Source: an uncultured Alsobacter sp. (GTDB lineage: Bacteria > Pseudomonadota > Alphaproteobacteria > Rhizobiales > Beijerinckiaceae). Taken from it: a stretch of 64,000 nucleotides of DNA. The translations under genes were made by a program, and so were the position numbers. Positions 25,065 to 33,827 of the stretch are shown piece after piece. The stretch spans positions 1-64,000 of the forward strand of contig NZ_CAMFHB010000034.1 in the NCBI RefSeq assembly GCF_945952055.1. The letters are read 5' to 3'. The notes beneath the pieces are model-generated. The model made no database searches. It was not told the DNA's origin and saw nothing but the letters and a program-made list of their open reading frames with translations. How positions within the stretch are numbered: position 1 is the first letter of the stretch; each line of letters starts with the position of its first letter.

Positions 25065-26147
25065 ATGCCCAGCCCGATCCGCCATCTCCGCCGCGCCCTG
25101 TGGAGCGGCAGCGCCGTCGCCATGCTCGCGTTCGTCCCCTGGTCGCCCGCCGCGGCGCAGGACGCCTGCAGCCATCGCGGGCAGCTCGACACGCTGTACT
25201 GCGACGCCGACAACGACCTCGTCGCCGACGCGCCCAAGGACCCCAAGCGGTGGCGCGATCCGTCCACGCTGGTGTGGGCCTACACGCCGGTGGAGGACCC
25301 CGCCGTCTACGCCAACATCTTCAAGCCGTTCACCGACCACCTCGAGAAGTGCGTCGGGAAGCGGACCGTCTACTACCCGGTGCAGTCCAACTCGGCCGAG
25401 ATCGAAGCCATGCGCTCGGGCCGCCTGCACTTCGCGGGCTTCTCGACGGGGCCCACCGGCTTTGCCGTCAACCTCGCCGGCGCCGTGCCGTTCGCGGCCA
25501 AGGGACTCGGCACAGAGGTGCGCGGCTACAACCTGGCTGCCGTGGTGAAGGCCTCGAGCCCCTATCAGAAGCTCGCCGACCTCAAGGGCAAGAAGGTCGC
25601 CCACACCTCGCCGTCGTCCAACTCCGGCAACCTGGCGCCGCGCGTGCTGTTCCCGGACCAGGGCCTCAAGACGGACGAGGACTACAAGCCGCTGATGTCC
25701 GGCGGGCACGACAAGTCGCTGCTGGGCGTCGTGTCGGGCGACTACGACATGGCGGCGGTCGCCTCGGACGTCATGGAGCGCATGATCACGCGCGGAACGA
25801 TCAAGCAGGCCGACATCCGCGTCCTCTACCGCAGCCCCGTGTTTCCGACGTCCTCGTTCGCCTATGCCCATGACCTGAAGCCCGAGCTCGCCGAGAAGCT
25901 GAAGGGCTGCTTCTTCTCGTTCCGGTTCACGCCGGAGATGCAGAAGGAGTTCAACGGCGACGACCGGTTCCTGCCGATCTCGTACGCCAAGGACTGGGCC
26001 GTCGTGCGGGAAGTGGCGGAAAAGTCCGGCACCCCGTACAACAAGGCCGCCTACGATGCGGAGAGCAAGCGGGAAGCCGCCGAAGCCGCGAAGAAGGCCG
26101 CCGAAGCCGCCAAGCCCGCCGAGCAGCCCGCCGCACCCAAGCCCTGA
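25065..26147 (+). CDS. Phosphate/phosphite/phosphonate ABC transporter substrate-binding protein, PhnD-like (copy 1)
   Basis: 360 residues. Signal peptide at about residues 1-31 (ending PAAAQD). The mature N-terminus carries CSHRGQLDTLYC and the acidic loop DADNDLVAD, followed by the PhnD core (STLVWAYTPVEDPAVYANIF) and the anion-binding HTSPSSNSGNLAP segment. A lysine/alanine tail ends in EQPAAPKP. Four cysteines are conserved with copy 2 (two in the N-terminal element, one in KCVGK, one in KGCFF). GAGAGGAAATC precedes the ATG. It starts a PhnD-PhnD-PhnC-PhnE-PhnE operon. The ligand is probably a phosphorus oxyanion, though relatives bind other compounds. Confidence 0.87.
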   Translation: MPSPIRHLRRALWSGSAVAMLAFVPWSPAAAQDACSHRGQLDTLYCDADNDLVADAPKDPKRWRDPSTLVWAYTPVEDPAVYANIFKPFTDHLEKCVGKRTVYYPVQSNSAEIEAMRSGRLHFAGFSTGPTGFAVNLAGAVPFAAKGLGTEVRGYNLAAVVKASSPYQKLADLKGKKVAHTSPSSNSGNLAPRVLFPDQGLKTDEDYKPLMSGGHDKSLLGVVSGDYDMAAVASDVMERMITRGTIKQADIRVLYRSPVFPTSSFAYAHDLKPELAEKLKGCFFSFRFTPEMQKEFNGDDRFLPISYAKDWAVVREVAEKSGTPYNKAAYDAESKREAAEAAKKAAEAAKPAEQPAAPKP

Positions 26148-26156
26148 GGACCACCG

Positions 26157-27209
26157 ATGACCCGCACCACCCTCCTCGCCGCCCTCCTGCTCGCCGGGGC
26201 CGCTCTCCCGGCGTCCGCGCAGGACACCTGTTCCAACCGGGGCCAGCTCGACACGGCGTATTGCGACGCCAACAACGACCTCGTGGCGGACACGCCCACC
26301 GATCCGGCGAAACAGAAGGATCCCTCGACGCTGATCTTCGCCTACTCGCCGGTCGAGAATCCCGCCGTCTACCAGGTCGTCTACCAGCCCTTCATGGACT
26401 TCCTGGGAACCTGCACGGGCAAGAAGATCGTGTTCTTCCCCGTGCAGAACAACGCCGCGCAGGTGGAAGCCATGCGGTCCGGCCGGCTCCACATTTCTGG
26501 TTTCGCCACGGGCGTCGTCGGCTTTGCCGTCAACCTCGCCGGCGCGGTCCCCTTCGCGGTGATCGGTTCGGAGAAGGGCGTGTCCGGCTACAAGCTCTTC
26601 GCCCTCGTGAAGAGCGACAGCCCCTACAAGACGCTGGCGGACCTGAAGGGCAAGAAGGTGGCGCACACCGCCCCGTCCTCCAATTCGGGCCATCTCGCGC
26701 CGAAGGTGTTCTTCCCCGAGCAGGGGCTGAAGCCCGACGAAGACTACAAGGTCCTGATGTCGGGCGGCCACGACAAGTCGGTCCTGGGCGTCGCCTCCGG
26801 TGACTACGACATGGCGCCGGTCGCGTCCGACGTCTACGAGCGCATGGTCGCCCGTGGCGCGGTCAAGGCCGACCAGTTCCGCGTGATCTGGCAGAGCGAA
26901 ACCTTCCCGACCTCGTCCTGGTCGATGCCGCACGACCTGAAGCCGGAACTCGCCAGCAAGATCAAGGGCTGCTTCATGGACTACAAGTGGTCCGAGGGCC
27001 TCAAGAAGGAGTATGCGGGCGAGGATCGCTTCCTTCCGATGACCTACAAGGACACCTGGCGGCCGATCCGCGAGGTCGCCGAGAAGTCGGGCACCCCCTA
27101 CAACAAGACCGCCTACGAGGCGCAGACGAAGCGCGAGGCGGAGGCCGAGGCCAAGAAGGCCGCCGAGGCCGCGGCCAAGGCGGCCCAGCCGGCCGCGCCG
27201 AAGCCCTGA
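26157..27209 (+). CDS. Phosphate/phosphite/phosphonate ABC transporter substrate-binding protein, PhnD-like (copy 2)
   Basis: 350 residues, beginning 9 bp after copy 1. Signal peptide at about residues 1-20 (ending ASAQD). It has the same N-terminal element [45 protein letters not shown] and an alanine/lysine tail ending AAQPAAPKP as copy 1. The two are tandem paralogues differing throughout, so the duplication is old. Two binding proteins probably serve one permease complex with different ligands or affinities. A perfect hairpin follows the stop. Confidence 0.88.
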   Translation: MTRTTLLAALLLAGAALPASAQDTCSNRGQLDTAYCDANNDLVADTPTDPAKQKDPSTLIFAYSPVENPAVYQVVYQPFMDFLGTCTGKKIVFFPVQNNAAQVEAMRSGRLHISGFATGVVGFAVNLAGAVPFAVIGSEKGVSGYKLFALVKSDSPYKTLADLKGKKVAHTAPSSNSGHLAPKVFFPEQGLKPDEDYKVLMSGGHDKSVLGVASGDYDMAPVASDVYERMVARGAVKADQFRVIWQSETFPTSSWSMPHDLKPELASKIKGCFMDYKWSEGLKKEYAGEDRFLPMTYKDTWRPIREVAEKSGTPYNKTAYEAQTKREAEAEAKKAAEAAAKAAQPAAPKP

Positions 27210-27217
27210 CGTTCCCT

Positions 27218-27243
27218 GGACGGCGGGCTCGGTCCCGCCGTCC
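27218..27243 (+). promoter_or_regulatory. Intercistronic stem-loop after the second PhnD-like gene
   Basis: GGACGGCGGG (27218-27227) pairs perfectly with CCCGCCGTCC (27234-27243) around a 6-base loop, without a T-run. It stands 9 bp after the binding-protein stop and before phnC at 27278. This is the third such junction hairpin in the window (also 9508 and 14711). Confidence 0.6.
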
Positions 27244-27277
27244 GCTTCCTGTCCGCGCGCCCGGCGAGACCCCTTTC

Positions 27278-28069
27278 ATGACGATGTCCGTGTCCGCCAC
27301 CGCTCCCGTCGCGGGCAGCCTGCTCAGCGTCCGAAACCTCCGCAAGGAGTACCGTGCCGGCCAGCCGGTTCTGAAGGACATCACGCTGGATTTTGCCCCG
27401 CGCGGCATCACGGCGATCATCGGTCCGTCCGGGACCGGCAAGTCGACCCTGATCCGGTGCATCAACCGCCTCGTCGATCCCACCTCGGGCGAAATCATGT
27501 TCGAGGGGCGTGACATCGCGAGGGTCAGCGGCAGTGCCCTGCGGCTGGTGCGCCGCCGCATCGGCATGGTGTTCCAGGAGTACAACCTCGTCGAACGCCT
27601 CTCGGTCATCGAGAACGTGCTGTCGGGCCGCCTCGGCTACGTGCCGGCCTGGCGGGCCTTCCTGCGCAAGTTCCCGGCCGAAGATGTGACCCGCGCCTTC
27701 GACCTGATCGACGCGGTGGGGCTCAACGAGGAGTTCGCGACGCGGCGGGCCGACAAGCTCTCGGGCGGCCAGCGCCAGCGCGTCGGAATTGCCCGCGCCA
27801 TCATGCAGGACCCGGCCGTCGTGCTGGCGGACGAGCCGACCTCGTCGCTGGACCCCAAGACCTCGGTCGAGATCATGGAGCTGATGGCGAGCCTCTCCGC
27901 CTCCCGCTCGATCCCGATCATCGTGAACATCCACAACGTCGATCTGGCGCGCCGCTTCGCGAGCCGGGTGATCGGCATGACGGGCGGCAACGTCGTCTAT
28001 GACGGCCCGCCCGGCGGGCTGGAGAGCCACCACCTCGCGACGATCTACGGTGGCGAGGACTGGCAGTGA
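27278..28069 (+). CDS. phnC: Phosphonate-type ABC transporter ATP-binding protein, PhnC-like
   Basis: 263 residues from ATG 27278 (ATG 27284 possible). Walker [10 protein letters not shown] at 49-57, Q-loop [20 protein letters not shown] (typical of PhnC), signature [15 protein letters not shown], Walker [15 protein letters not shown], and [12 protein letters not shown] after the switch. It energises the two PhnE permeases that follow. It overlaps the next gene by 4 bp (GTGA), so coupled translation is likely. Confidence 0.92.
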   Translation: MTMSVSATAPVAGSLLSVRNLRKEYRAGQPVLKDITLDFAPRGITAIIGPSGTGKSTLIRCINRLVDPTSGEIMFEGRDIARVSGSALRLVRRRIGMVFQEYNLVERLSVIENVLSGRLGYVPAWRAFLRKFPAEDVTRAFDLIDAVGLNEEFATRRADKLSGGQRQRVGIARAIMQDPAVVLADEPTSSLDPKTSVEIMELMASLSASRSIPIIVNIHNVDLARRFASRVIGMTGGNVVYDGPPGGLESHHLATIYGGEDWQ

Positions 28070-28866
28070 GCGCAGCCCCCTCCCCCCGGGTCCGTCCGGC
28101 GGCCTTTCCGGCCAACTGGGTCGCGCGCGGCGCGCTGCTCGCGCTCGTCCTCTACACGGTCTACGCGACCTCGATCCTGGCCATCACCTGGGAGCGCTTC
28201 GCCAAGGGGCTGGACAACGGCGCCCGCTTCCTCGGCCGCATGTTCCCGCCCAACATGGCCGCCGACAAGCTGGCGCTCATCGCCGACGGCATGGTCGAAA
28301 GCATTCAGATCGCCATCCTGGCGACCTTCTTCGGCGTGCTCCTGTCGCTGCCGCTCGGACTGATGGCGGCGCGCAACCTCGCGCCCGGCTGGCTGTCGTG
28401 GTCGGCACGCGCGCTCATCGCCGTGCTGCGCTCGTTCCACCCGGTGATCGTCGCCATCCTCTTCGTCAAGTCGGTCGGCTTCGGCGCCCTGGCGGGAGTT
28501 CTCGCGCTCATCATCTCGTCGATGGGCTTCGTCTCCAAGCTCTTCGCCGAGATCGTCGAGGAGATGAACCCGAAGCAGGTCGAGGCCGTGCGCGCGACGG
28601 GCGCGTCCTTCTTCAACGTGCTGATCATGGCGGTGGCGCCGCAGGTCATGGCCCGCTTCATCGGGCTCTCGGTCTACCAGCTCGACTCGAACCTGCGGAA
28701 CTCGACGATGGTGGGCATCGTCGGCGGAGGCGGCATCGGCGCCGCGCTGTTCACGGCCTACCAGCGCTTCGACTACGACGTGGTGCTGACGATCCTGATC
28801 ATCATCATCGCGATCATCATGCTCATGGAACTCGTCTCGGCCCGGGTGCGGAGGGTCTTCCAGTGA
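28066..28866 (+). CDS. phnE: Phosphonate-type ABC transporter permease, PhnE-like (1)
   Basis: 266 residues, GTG start overlapping the phnC stop. About six membrane segments; EAA-like loop [20 protein letters not shown] then [10 protein letters not shown]. It forms the membrane pore with the next permease. It overlaps that gene by 4 bp. Confidence 0.9.
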   Translation: MSAAPSPRVRPAAFPANWVARGALLALVLYTVYATSILAITWERFAKGLDNGARFLGRMFPPNMAADKLALIADGMVESIQIAILATFFGVLLSLPLGLMAARNLAPGWLSWSARALIAVLRSFHPVIVAILFVKSVGFGALAGVLALIISSMGFVSKLFAEIVEEMNPKQVEAVRATGASFFNVLIMAVAPQVMARFIGLSVYQLDSNLRNSTMVGIVGGGGIGAALFTAYQRFDYDVVLTILIIIIAIIMLMELVSARVRRVFQ

Positions 28867-29675
28867 GTGCCCCCGCTTCCACCGGCGCGCAGCGGACCTG
28901 GCAGCGCTTCACGCCGACCGAGCGCGTCGCGCGCTCCATGGTGTACATCGTCACGGCAGTGGCGGTCGTCTGGTCCGCCCGCACCGTCGAGGTCATCCCC
29001 GAATTCCTCTACGACGCGCCGGAGCAGACGGCGGACCTGTTCAAGCGCATGTGGCCGTTCGACTGGGGCTTCTACCCCAAGGTCGTGCACGAGACGCTGA
29101 TCGAGACGTTCCACATCGCGACGCTCGGGACGATCCTGGCCATCGTGCTCGCCCTTCCGCTCTCGTTCCTGGCGGCGCGGAACTTCACGTCGAACCCCTT
29201 CCTCAACATCCTCGCTCAGTTCATCTTCGTCTCGTCCCGCTCGGTGAACTCGCTCATCTGGGCGCTGCTGTTCGTGGCCGTCTTCGGCCCCGGCGCCCTG
29301 TCGGGCGTGATGTCCATCGCCTTCCGGTCCATCGGCTTCATCGGCAAGCTCTTCGGCGAGGCTCTCGAGGAGGCGCAGACCGGCCCCATCGAGGCGCTCA
29401 CGGCCACCGGCGCGCCGCGGTCGATGATCCTCGTGAAGGGCTACTGGCCGCAGGTGGAGCCGGCCTTCTGGTCGGTGGCGCTGCTGCGCTGGGACATCAA
29501 CATCCGCGAGTCGGCCGTGCTCGGCCTGGTCGGTGCCGGCGGCATCGGCGTGGCGCTCGATGCCGCCCTGAACAATCTCTACTGGGACCAGGTGGGGCTG
29601 ATCCTGGCCGTGATCTTCGCGGTCGTCGTCGTGACGGAGATCGTCACCTCCGCGATCCGCTCGCGGATCATCTAG
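28863..29675 (+). CDS. phnE: Phosphonate-type ABC transporter permease, PhnE-like (2)
   Basis: 270 residues, GTG start ([20 protein letters not shown]) overlapping the preceding stop. EAA-like loop EEAQTGPIEALTATGAPRSM then GYWPQVEP. Second half of the permease pair and last gene of the operon; the convergent DUF3237 gene ends 13 bp away. No C-P lyase or phosphonatase gene adjoins, so the imported compound is processed elsewhere. Confidence 0.9.
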   Translation: MSAPASTGAQRTWQRFTPTERVARSMVYIVTAVAVVWSARTVEVIPEFLYDAPEQTADLFKRMWPFDWGFYPKVVHETLIETFHIATLGTILAIVLALPLSFLAARNFTSNPFLNILAQFIFVSSRSVNSLIWALLFVAVFGPGALSGVMSIAFRSIGFIGKLFGEALEEAQTGPIEALTATGAPRSMILVKGYWPQVEPAFWSVALLRWDINIRESAVLGLVGAGGIGVALDAALNNLYWDQVGLILAVIFAVVVVTEIVTSAIRSRII

Positions 29676-29688
29676 GCCCGACCGGCTC

Positions 29689-30183
29689 TCACGTGGCATC
29701 CGCCTCCCAGGCGCGGATGATCACGGCCTCGCGCGCCGGGCGCGCCGGCTGCAGCGTGCCCAGGATGAGCCGGCGGTTCAGCCAGTCGAGCGGGCCCAGC
29801 GGCGCGGTCACCTCGATGCGCGAGAGCGCGTAGCGCGGGGTGCGGCTGTCGTCGACCAGGACGCGGTTGCGGATGTTGAGGACGATGCCGGCCTTCGTAC
29901 GCATCTCGTAGATCGCCTCGAGCTCCTTGACGCCGTCCCGGCGCAGAAGCTGCCGGTCGGCGCCGCCCGGGAGGATCTCCCCGTCCAGCCCCTCGATCCC
30001 AGGGCCGCCTTTGAACTCGCCGCCCTTGATCGGCACCATGAACCGCTGGCCCAGCGGCCCTTCACCGAGATCCATGCGAGGCTCGATGTCGGCGATGGCC
30101 TGCCAGAGCAGCCGGAAGCCCAGCTGCGGGAGAGGCACCCGCTCGAAGAGGGCGTTCGCGTCGTCGGTGCCGGCTGCACTCAT
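29689..30183 (-). CDS. DUF3237-family protein
   Basis: 164 residues. It shows the DUF3237 pattern: an early RFMVPIKGGEFKGGPGIEGL, then EILPGGADRQLLRRDGVKEL and YEMRTKAGIVLNIRNRVL, ending RLILGTLQPARPAREAVII. Function of the family is not established. Its ATG overlaps the stop of a LysR fragment (ATGA), suggesting it was once coupled to that gene. Operon partners upstream on the same strand are the XRE-cupin, GlcG-like and M24 genes. Confidence 0.82.
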   Translation of the reverse strand: MSAAGTDDANALFERVPLPQLGFRLLWQAIADIEPRMDLGEGPLGQRFMVPIKGGEFKGGPGIEGLDGEILPGGADRQLLRRDGVKELEAIYEMRTKAGIVLNIRNRVLVDDSRTPRYALSRIEVTAPLGPLDWLNRRLILGTLQPARPAREAVIIRAWEADAT

Positions 30184-30350
30184 GGGGACGTGCCTTTCAG
30201 ATGGGCGGCGAAGGCCGACACGGCCGGGCTCGCGCGCTCGGGTTGCCAGAGAAATCCGGTCGGCCTGACCGTCTGCGTGAGGGGCGTGCGCAGTTCGACG
30301 AGCACGCCCGTCTCGAGCCATTGCCAGAGGGCCAACAGGAGACCGACCTC
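30180..30350 (-). pseudogene. C-terminal remnant of a LysR-family regulator
   Basis: Reading the minus strand from 30350 to the stop at 30182-30180 gives 56 residues with the typical end of a LysR effector domain: LALWQWLETGVLVEL, then RPTGFLWQPERASPAV and SAFAAHLKGTSP. No HTH or effector-domain start is found upstream, where the XRE-cupin gene ends at 30349. The first nine-tenths of the gene has therefore been deleted. The remnant's stop overlaps the DUF3237 start. Confidence 0.75.
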
Positions 30351-30939
30351 AGTGGACTTGGGGCGTGTTGACCCACAGCATCCGCGCGGTGACCTCCCCG
30401 GTGTTGCGGTAGCTGCTGGTCAGATGATTGCGATAGTGGAAGCTGTCGCCCGGGTTCAGCGTGTAGGCGGTGTTCTCGATGGTGAGCTCGATCTGGCCCT
30501 CCAGCACGTAGCCCAGCGTCTCGCCCTGGTGCGTCACCTTGTCGACGCGTCCTCCACCCGGCTCCACCACGTGGATGTTGGCCTCCAGGATGTTGCCGCG
30601 CCCGAAGGCCACCATCCTCTCGTAGCTGATCCCCTTGCCGTCGCGGATGGGATCGTTTGTCGTGCGCAGGCGCTCGCCCGCGCGCTGCACGATGCCGGGT
30701 GAATTCAGGTTGGCGCCGAAGAAGGAGGACAGGTCGCGGCCCAACGCTTCGACGATGCGCTGGAGCATGGGCAGAGAGGGAATGACGTGGCCGTTCTCGA
30801 TCTTGGAGATCGAGCTCTCGGCGCAGCCGATCTTCTCCGCGAGTTCGCGCATGCGGATACCGGCGATGATCCGCGCGTGCTTCACGCGCAGGCCGACCTG
30901 GAGATCCGTGTCCGCTGAAGGCTTGGGCTGCTTGGCCAT
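30349..30939 (-). CDS. XRE-family regulator with C-terminal cupin domain (PuuR-like)
   Basis: 196 residues. Residues about 12-70 are a Cro/C1-type HTH (GLRVKHARIIAGIRMRELAE, then CAESSISKIENGHVIPSLPM). Residues about 115-190 form a small-molecule-binding cupin_2 barrel (HQGETLGYVLEGQIELTI, LNPGDSFHYRNHLTSSYRNT). The architecture matches PuuR and similar regulators of amine or amino-acid catabolism. The ATG at 30939 starts MAKQPKPSAD; an open frame continues to 31032 without support. It is downstream of the GlcG-like gene, and a role over the spermidine-type transporter operon is plausible. Confidence 0.88.
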   Translation of the reverse strand: MAKQPKPSADTDLQVGLRVKHARIIAGIRMRELAEKIGCAESSISKIENGHVIPSLPMLQRIVEALGRDLSSFFGANLNSPGIVQRAGERLRTTNDPIRDGKGISYERMVAFGRGNILEANIHVVEPGGGRVDKVTHQGETLGYVLEGQIELTIENTAYTLNPGDSFHYRNHLTSSYRNTGEVTARMLWVNTPQVH

Positions 30940-31059
30940 CACTCGTCCGCTCGCTTCGGCGTGCCGGGCCGGCCCCGCCTCGGGCCGCCGGGCGCCCGAC
31001 TCGCCGCGATACTCGGAAAGACGAAGGGCCAAGGCAAGGCCGGGTCGCGTGAGCCCACG

Positions 31060-31554
31060 TCAGTCACGAACCGCCTTCGGGTGGGACCCGCGGACGATGC
31101 CGGTATCCTCGGCTCCCATCGGGACGAAGCCGTCGAACATGTCCGAGCCGGCGATAGCCGCCGCCCCGGCACGGGCCACGGCGAGATCCTGCGCTCCGGT
31201 GCCGGAACCCGCGGCCACGGCGCCGACGACGATGCCCCCGATCCTGATCGGCAGGCCGCCGATGAGGTTGGTCCACTTGTTCTCCGACGCCAGCGCGATC
31301 TGGATCTCCACGTCCGCATGCGCCCCGCCCGTCGGCTCGGCGCTGAGCGCGGCGGTGCGCGCCTTGTTGGTCGACGAGATCACGCTGAGGGCCTTCGATC
31401 CGTCCATCCGCGCGAAGGCAAGCAGGTTGCCGCCCGCATCGACCACGGCGATGCACATGGGCCGCCCGATTCGCTCGGCTTCGGCCATGGCTGCGTGCAG
31501 GACCTTCAGCCCGCCTGCCAGCGTCAGGTTCCTCGTCTCGGCGATGTCGACCAT
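31060..31554 (-). CDS. GlcG/HbpS-family protein (heme-binding-like)
   Basis: 164 residues. N-terminal ETRNLTLAGGLKVLHAAMAE, then CIAVVDAGGNLLAFARMDG, TNKARTAAL and LPIRIGGIVVGAVAAGSGTG, the DUF336 pattern. Some homologues (HbpS) bind heme; most, including GlcG, have no proven reaction. It starts 4 bp after the M24 gene and is clearly co-transcribed with it; pairing with amidohydrolase or M24 genes is frequent. Confidence 0.88.
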   Translation of the reverse strand: MVDIAETRNLTLAGGLKVLHAAMAEAERIGRPMCIAVVDAGGNLLAFARMDGSKALSVISSTNKARTAALSAEPTGGAHADVEIQIALASENKWTNLIGGLPIRIGGIVVGAVAAGSGTGAQDLAVARAGAAAIAGSDMFDGFVPMGAEDTGIVRGSHPKAVRD

Positions 31555-31558
31555 GGGC

Positions 31559-32959
31559 CTAAACCCTGTGCAGGTCGAGCGGCGTGTGCCGGCTCAGGTT
31601 CTCGAAGCCGTCCTTCGTGACGACGTAGAGGTCACCGACGTTGCAGCCGGCGACGAGCGGCTCGACCCACTGGGTGTGGAGCACGAAGACCATGCCCTCC
31701 TCCAGCCGATCGTAGTTGTGGGACGAGACGTTGAAGCTGTTGCTGGACCCGGCCATGCCGATCGAGTGCCCGAGGTTCGGATTGTGGGGGCCGTACTGCG
31801 CCGGGTAGACGTGCATGAGCTTGCGGCCCTGCGCCTCCCAGTCGGCGTCCGGCACGTATTGCCGCTTCACGGGGCGCGGCTTGCCGTCCGCCCCGCCCTC
31901 CCAGATGTAGGGCATGCTGCGCGCCTCGGGCGAGGTGAGCATGCCGTTCTCGATATAGGGCTCGAAGGCGGCGTTGTTGACGTCGCGGAACAGGGCGCCG
32001 GGACGGATCAGCTTTTCCGCGCGCTTCACGCCTTCGACGCAGGCGGCGATCACCTTCTCCTGGTGCCGGGTGATGTCGCCCACGGCGATCATGCGCGCCG
32101 TCTGCGCGGTGTAGCCGCGGAAGGTGACGTTCGAGACGTAGAGGTTGATCAGGTCCCCGGGGCGGACGACGCGTCCGTAGGGCTTTCCGCAATGGGTGCC
32201 GTACTCGTTGATGCCGATCTGGTAGCCGTCGCCCGTCTCGCCGCCCAGCGCCAGCTGCGCGAAGGTGAAAGCCGAGTAGATCTCGAAGTCGGTCACGCCG
32301 GGACGGGTCACGTGGTAGGCGGCCTGTGTGGCGACGCTGACCATCTGCGCCGCGGCACGGAACACCGCGACCTCGCGCGGCGTGCGGACACGCTGCATGC
32401 GATCGATGATGCCGTTCTCGGGCACGAACTTCGCCGAGGGCATGAGCTCGGCGAGCTGGGCCCACAGGGGCAGGGTCTTGGCGTCGCCGATGCGGCCGAT
32501 CTGCGGACGCGGGCCGAACATGTCCACCAGCATCTCCGCCGCGGCCTCGATGGCGCGGCCCGAGGAGGAGCCGGGGCGGTCGGCGTATTCGCGCCCGATG
32601 GCGCCGACCTGCCAGATGTCGTCCACGAGCAGCGGCTCGCCGCCGGGCGGCAGGATCACGGACTCGGTGAAGAAGGTGAGGAGGCGCAGGGGTTTGTCAT
32701 TGTCCGTCGGGATGACCAGGATGCCCTCGCGCATCCAGTCGATCATGTAGCGCAGGTAGGCGTTCGAGGTGTGGAACCAGCCGACCATGTCGGTCAGGAC
32801 CACGATCGCGTCATGGCCGGCGACCACCGCCTCGCGGCGCACCTTGCGCAGCCTCTCCTCGTACTCCTCGAGCGGCAGCTGCGGCGGCGGCACGAAGTCG
32901 AAGTCGGCGACGAAATCGCCCATCAGGGCGGCGATGCTGGGGCGGGCCGGGGGCGTCAT
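31559..32959 (-). CDS. Creatinase-like M24 family protein lacking the metal ligands
   Basis: 466 residues. N-terminal creatinase-type domain at about 20-200 and pita-bread M24 domain after that. Around residue 270 the expected metal aspartates of the GDLV.ID.G...GY.SD.TR pattern are replaced in PGDLINLYVSNVTFRGYTAQ. The histidine in LGHSIGMAGSS is kept, the later EGMVF.xE acid reads EGMVFVLHTQW, and the last glutamate is missing in VGDLYVVTKDG. Like creatinase it may hydrolyse an amidine or amide C-N bond without metal, or be non-catalytic. It starts 53 bp after the transporter permease, as part of that operon. Confidence 0.83.
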   Translation of the reverse strand: MTPPARPSIAALMGDFVADFDFVPPPQLPLEEYEERLRKVRREAVVAGHDAIVVLTDMVGWFHTSNAYLRYMIDWMREGILVIPTDNDKPLRLLTFFTESVILPPGGEPLLVDDIWQVGAIGREYADRPGSSSGRAIEAAAEMLVDMFGPRPQIGRIGDAKTLPLWAQLAELMPSAKFVPENGIIDRMQRVRTPREVAVFRAAAQMVSVATQAAYHVTRPGVTDFEIYSAFTFAQLALGGETGDGYQIGINEYGTHCGKPYGRVVRPGDLINLYVSNVTFRGYTAQTARMIAVGDITRHQEKVIAACVEGVKRAEKLIRPGALFRDVNNAAFEPYIENGMLTSPEARSMPYIWEGGADGKPRPVKRQYVPDADWEAQGRKLMHVYPAQYGPHNPNLGHSIGMAGSSNSFNVSSHNYDRLEEGMVFVLHTQWVEPLVAGCNVGDLYVVTKDGFENLSRHTPLDLHRV

Positions 32960-33011
32960 CGGACTGGTCCCTTGCTTGTTGTGGTCGGTGGCGCGCCGGG
33001 CGCGGGGAAGC

Positions 33012-33827
33012 TCAGGTGGAGCGGCGGGGGTCGAGCACCTTCTGGGCCAGGAAGAGGCCCGCGAAGGCGATGGCGATGAGGCATCCGGAGATCGCAGCGA
33101 CGCGCACGTCGAGCGACTCCTCGATCATCTGGAACATGCGCAGCGGCAGCACGGAGGTGCGGGCGTCGGCCAGGAAGAGCGTGACGGAGACGTTGTCGAG
33201 CGACTGCATCATCACGAGGAAAGCGCCGGCCAGGATGCCGGGCACCATCAGGGGCAGCGTGACGCGGACGAAGGTCATGAACGGGCCGACGCCGAGCAGC
33301 GTGGAGGCCTCGACGAGCGAGGGATCGAGCCGTTGCGCGATGGCCGCGCAGGCGCGGTACATCAGCGGACCGAACACCACCACGTGCCCGACCACGACGA
33401 GCGGGAAGGAGGGCCGCAGGCCGATGCCGCTGAAGGTGATGAGCGCGGCAAGCCCATACACCAGAGTCGGCAGCACGAGCGGCGCGAGCATCAGGGGCTC
33501 CACGGCCGCCGCCGTCTTCGGCCCAACGCGTGACGCCCCATAGGCGGCCGGCATGGCGAGGAGGAGCGCGCCGACCACGGCCAGGAAGGCGATGCGCACC
33601 GAGTTCCACAGGGCCGTGTGGATGGGCGCTGACTGCACGGGATCCAGCAGCGCGCGGTACCAGCGCAGCGACAGCCCGTCGGGCGGAAACTTCAAGGTCT
33701 GCCCCGCCGTGAAGGACGTGGCGAGGCCCACGAATATGGGGGCCACCATGAAGACGATCGCGAGCCCACCGACACCGTAGAGCGCGACGCGGTAGGAGAG
33801 GTCGCTGAAGCGCATTCGACTAGCCAT
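33012..33827 (-). CDS. Spermidine/putrescine-type ABC transporter permease (PotC-like)
   Basis: 271 residues with six hydrophobic segments; EAA loop [20 protein letters not shown] followed by TLPLMVPG. It overlaps the preceding permease gene by 8 bp and is followed at 53 bp by the M24 gene. Forms the membrane pair with the PotB-like protein. The substrate could be a polyamine, an amino-acid derivative or thiamine-like compound; sequence alone does not decide. Confidence 0.9.
   Translation of the reverse strand: MASRMRFSDLSYRVALYGVGGLAIVFMVAPIFVGLATSFTAGQTLKFPPDGLSLRWYRALLDPVQSAPIHTALWNSVRIAFLAVVGALLLAMPAAYGASRVGPKTAAAVEPLMLAPLVLPTLVYGLAALITFSGIGLRPSFPLVVVGHVVVFGPLMYRACAAIAQRLDPSLVEASTLLGVGPFMTFVRVTLPLMVPGILAGAFLVMMQSLDNVSVTLFLADARTSVLPLRMFQMIEESLDVRVAAISGCLIAIAFAGLFLAQKVLDPRRST

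Noticed and set aside
25065-29675. A phosphonate-degradation (C-P lyase) gene cluster
   Set aside because: Only transport genes are present; no phnG-M, phnX or phnW homologue adjoins them.
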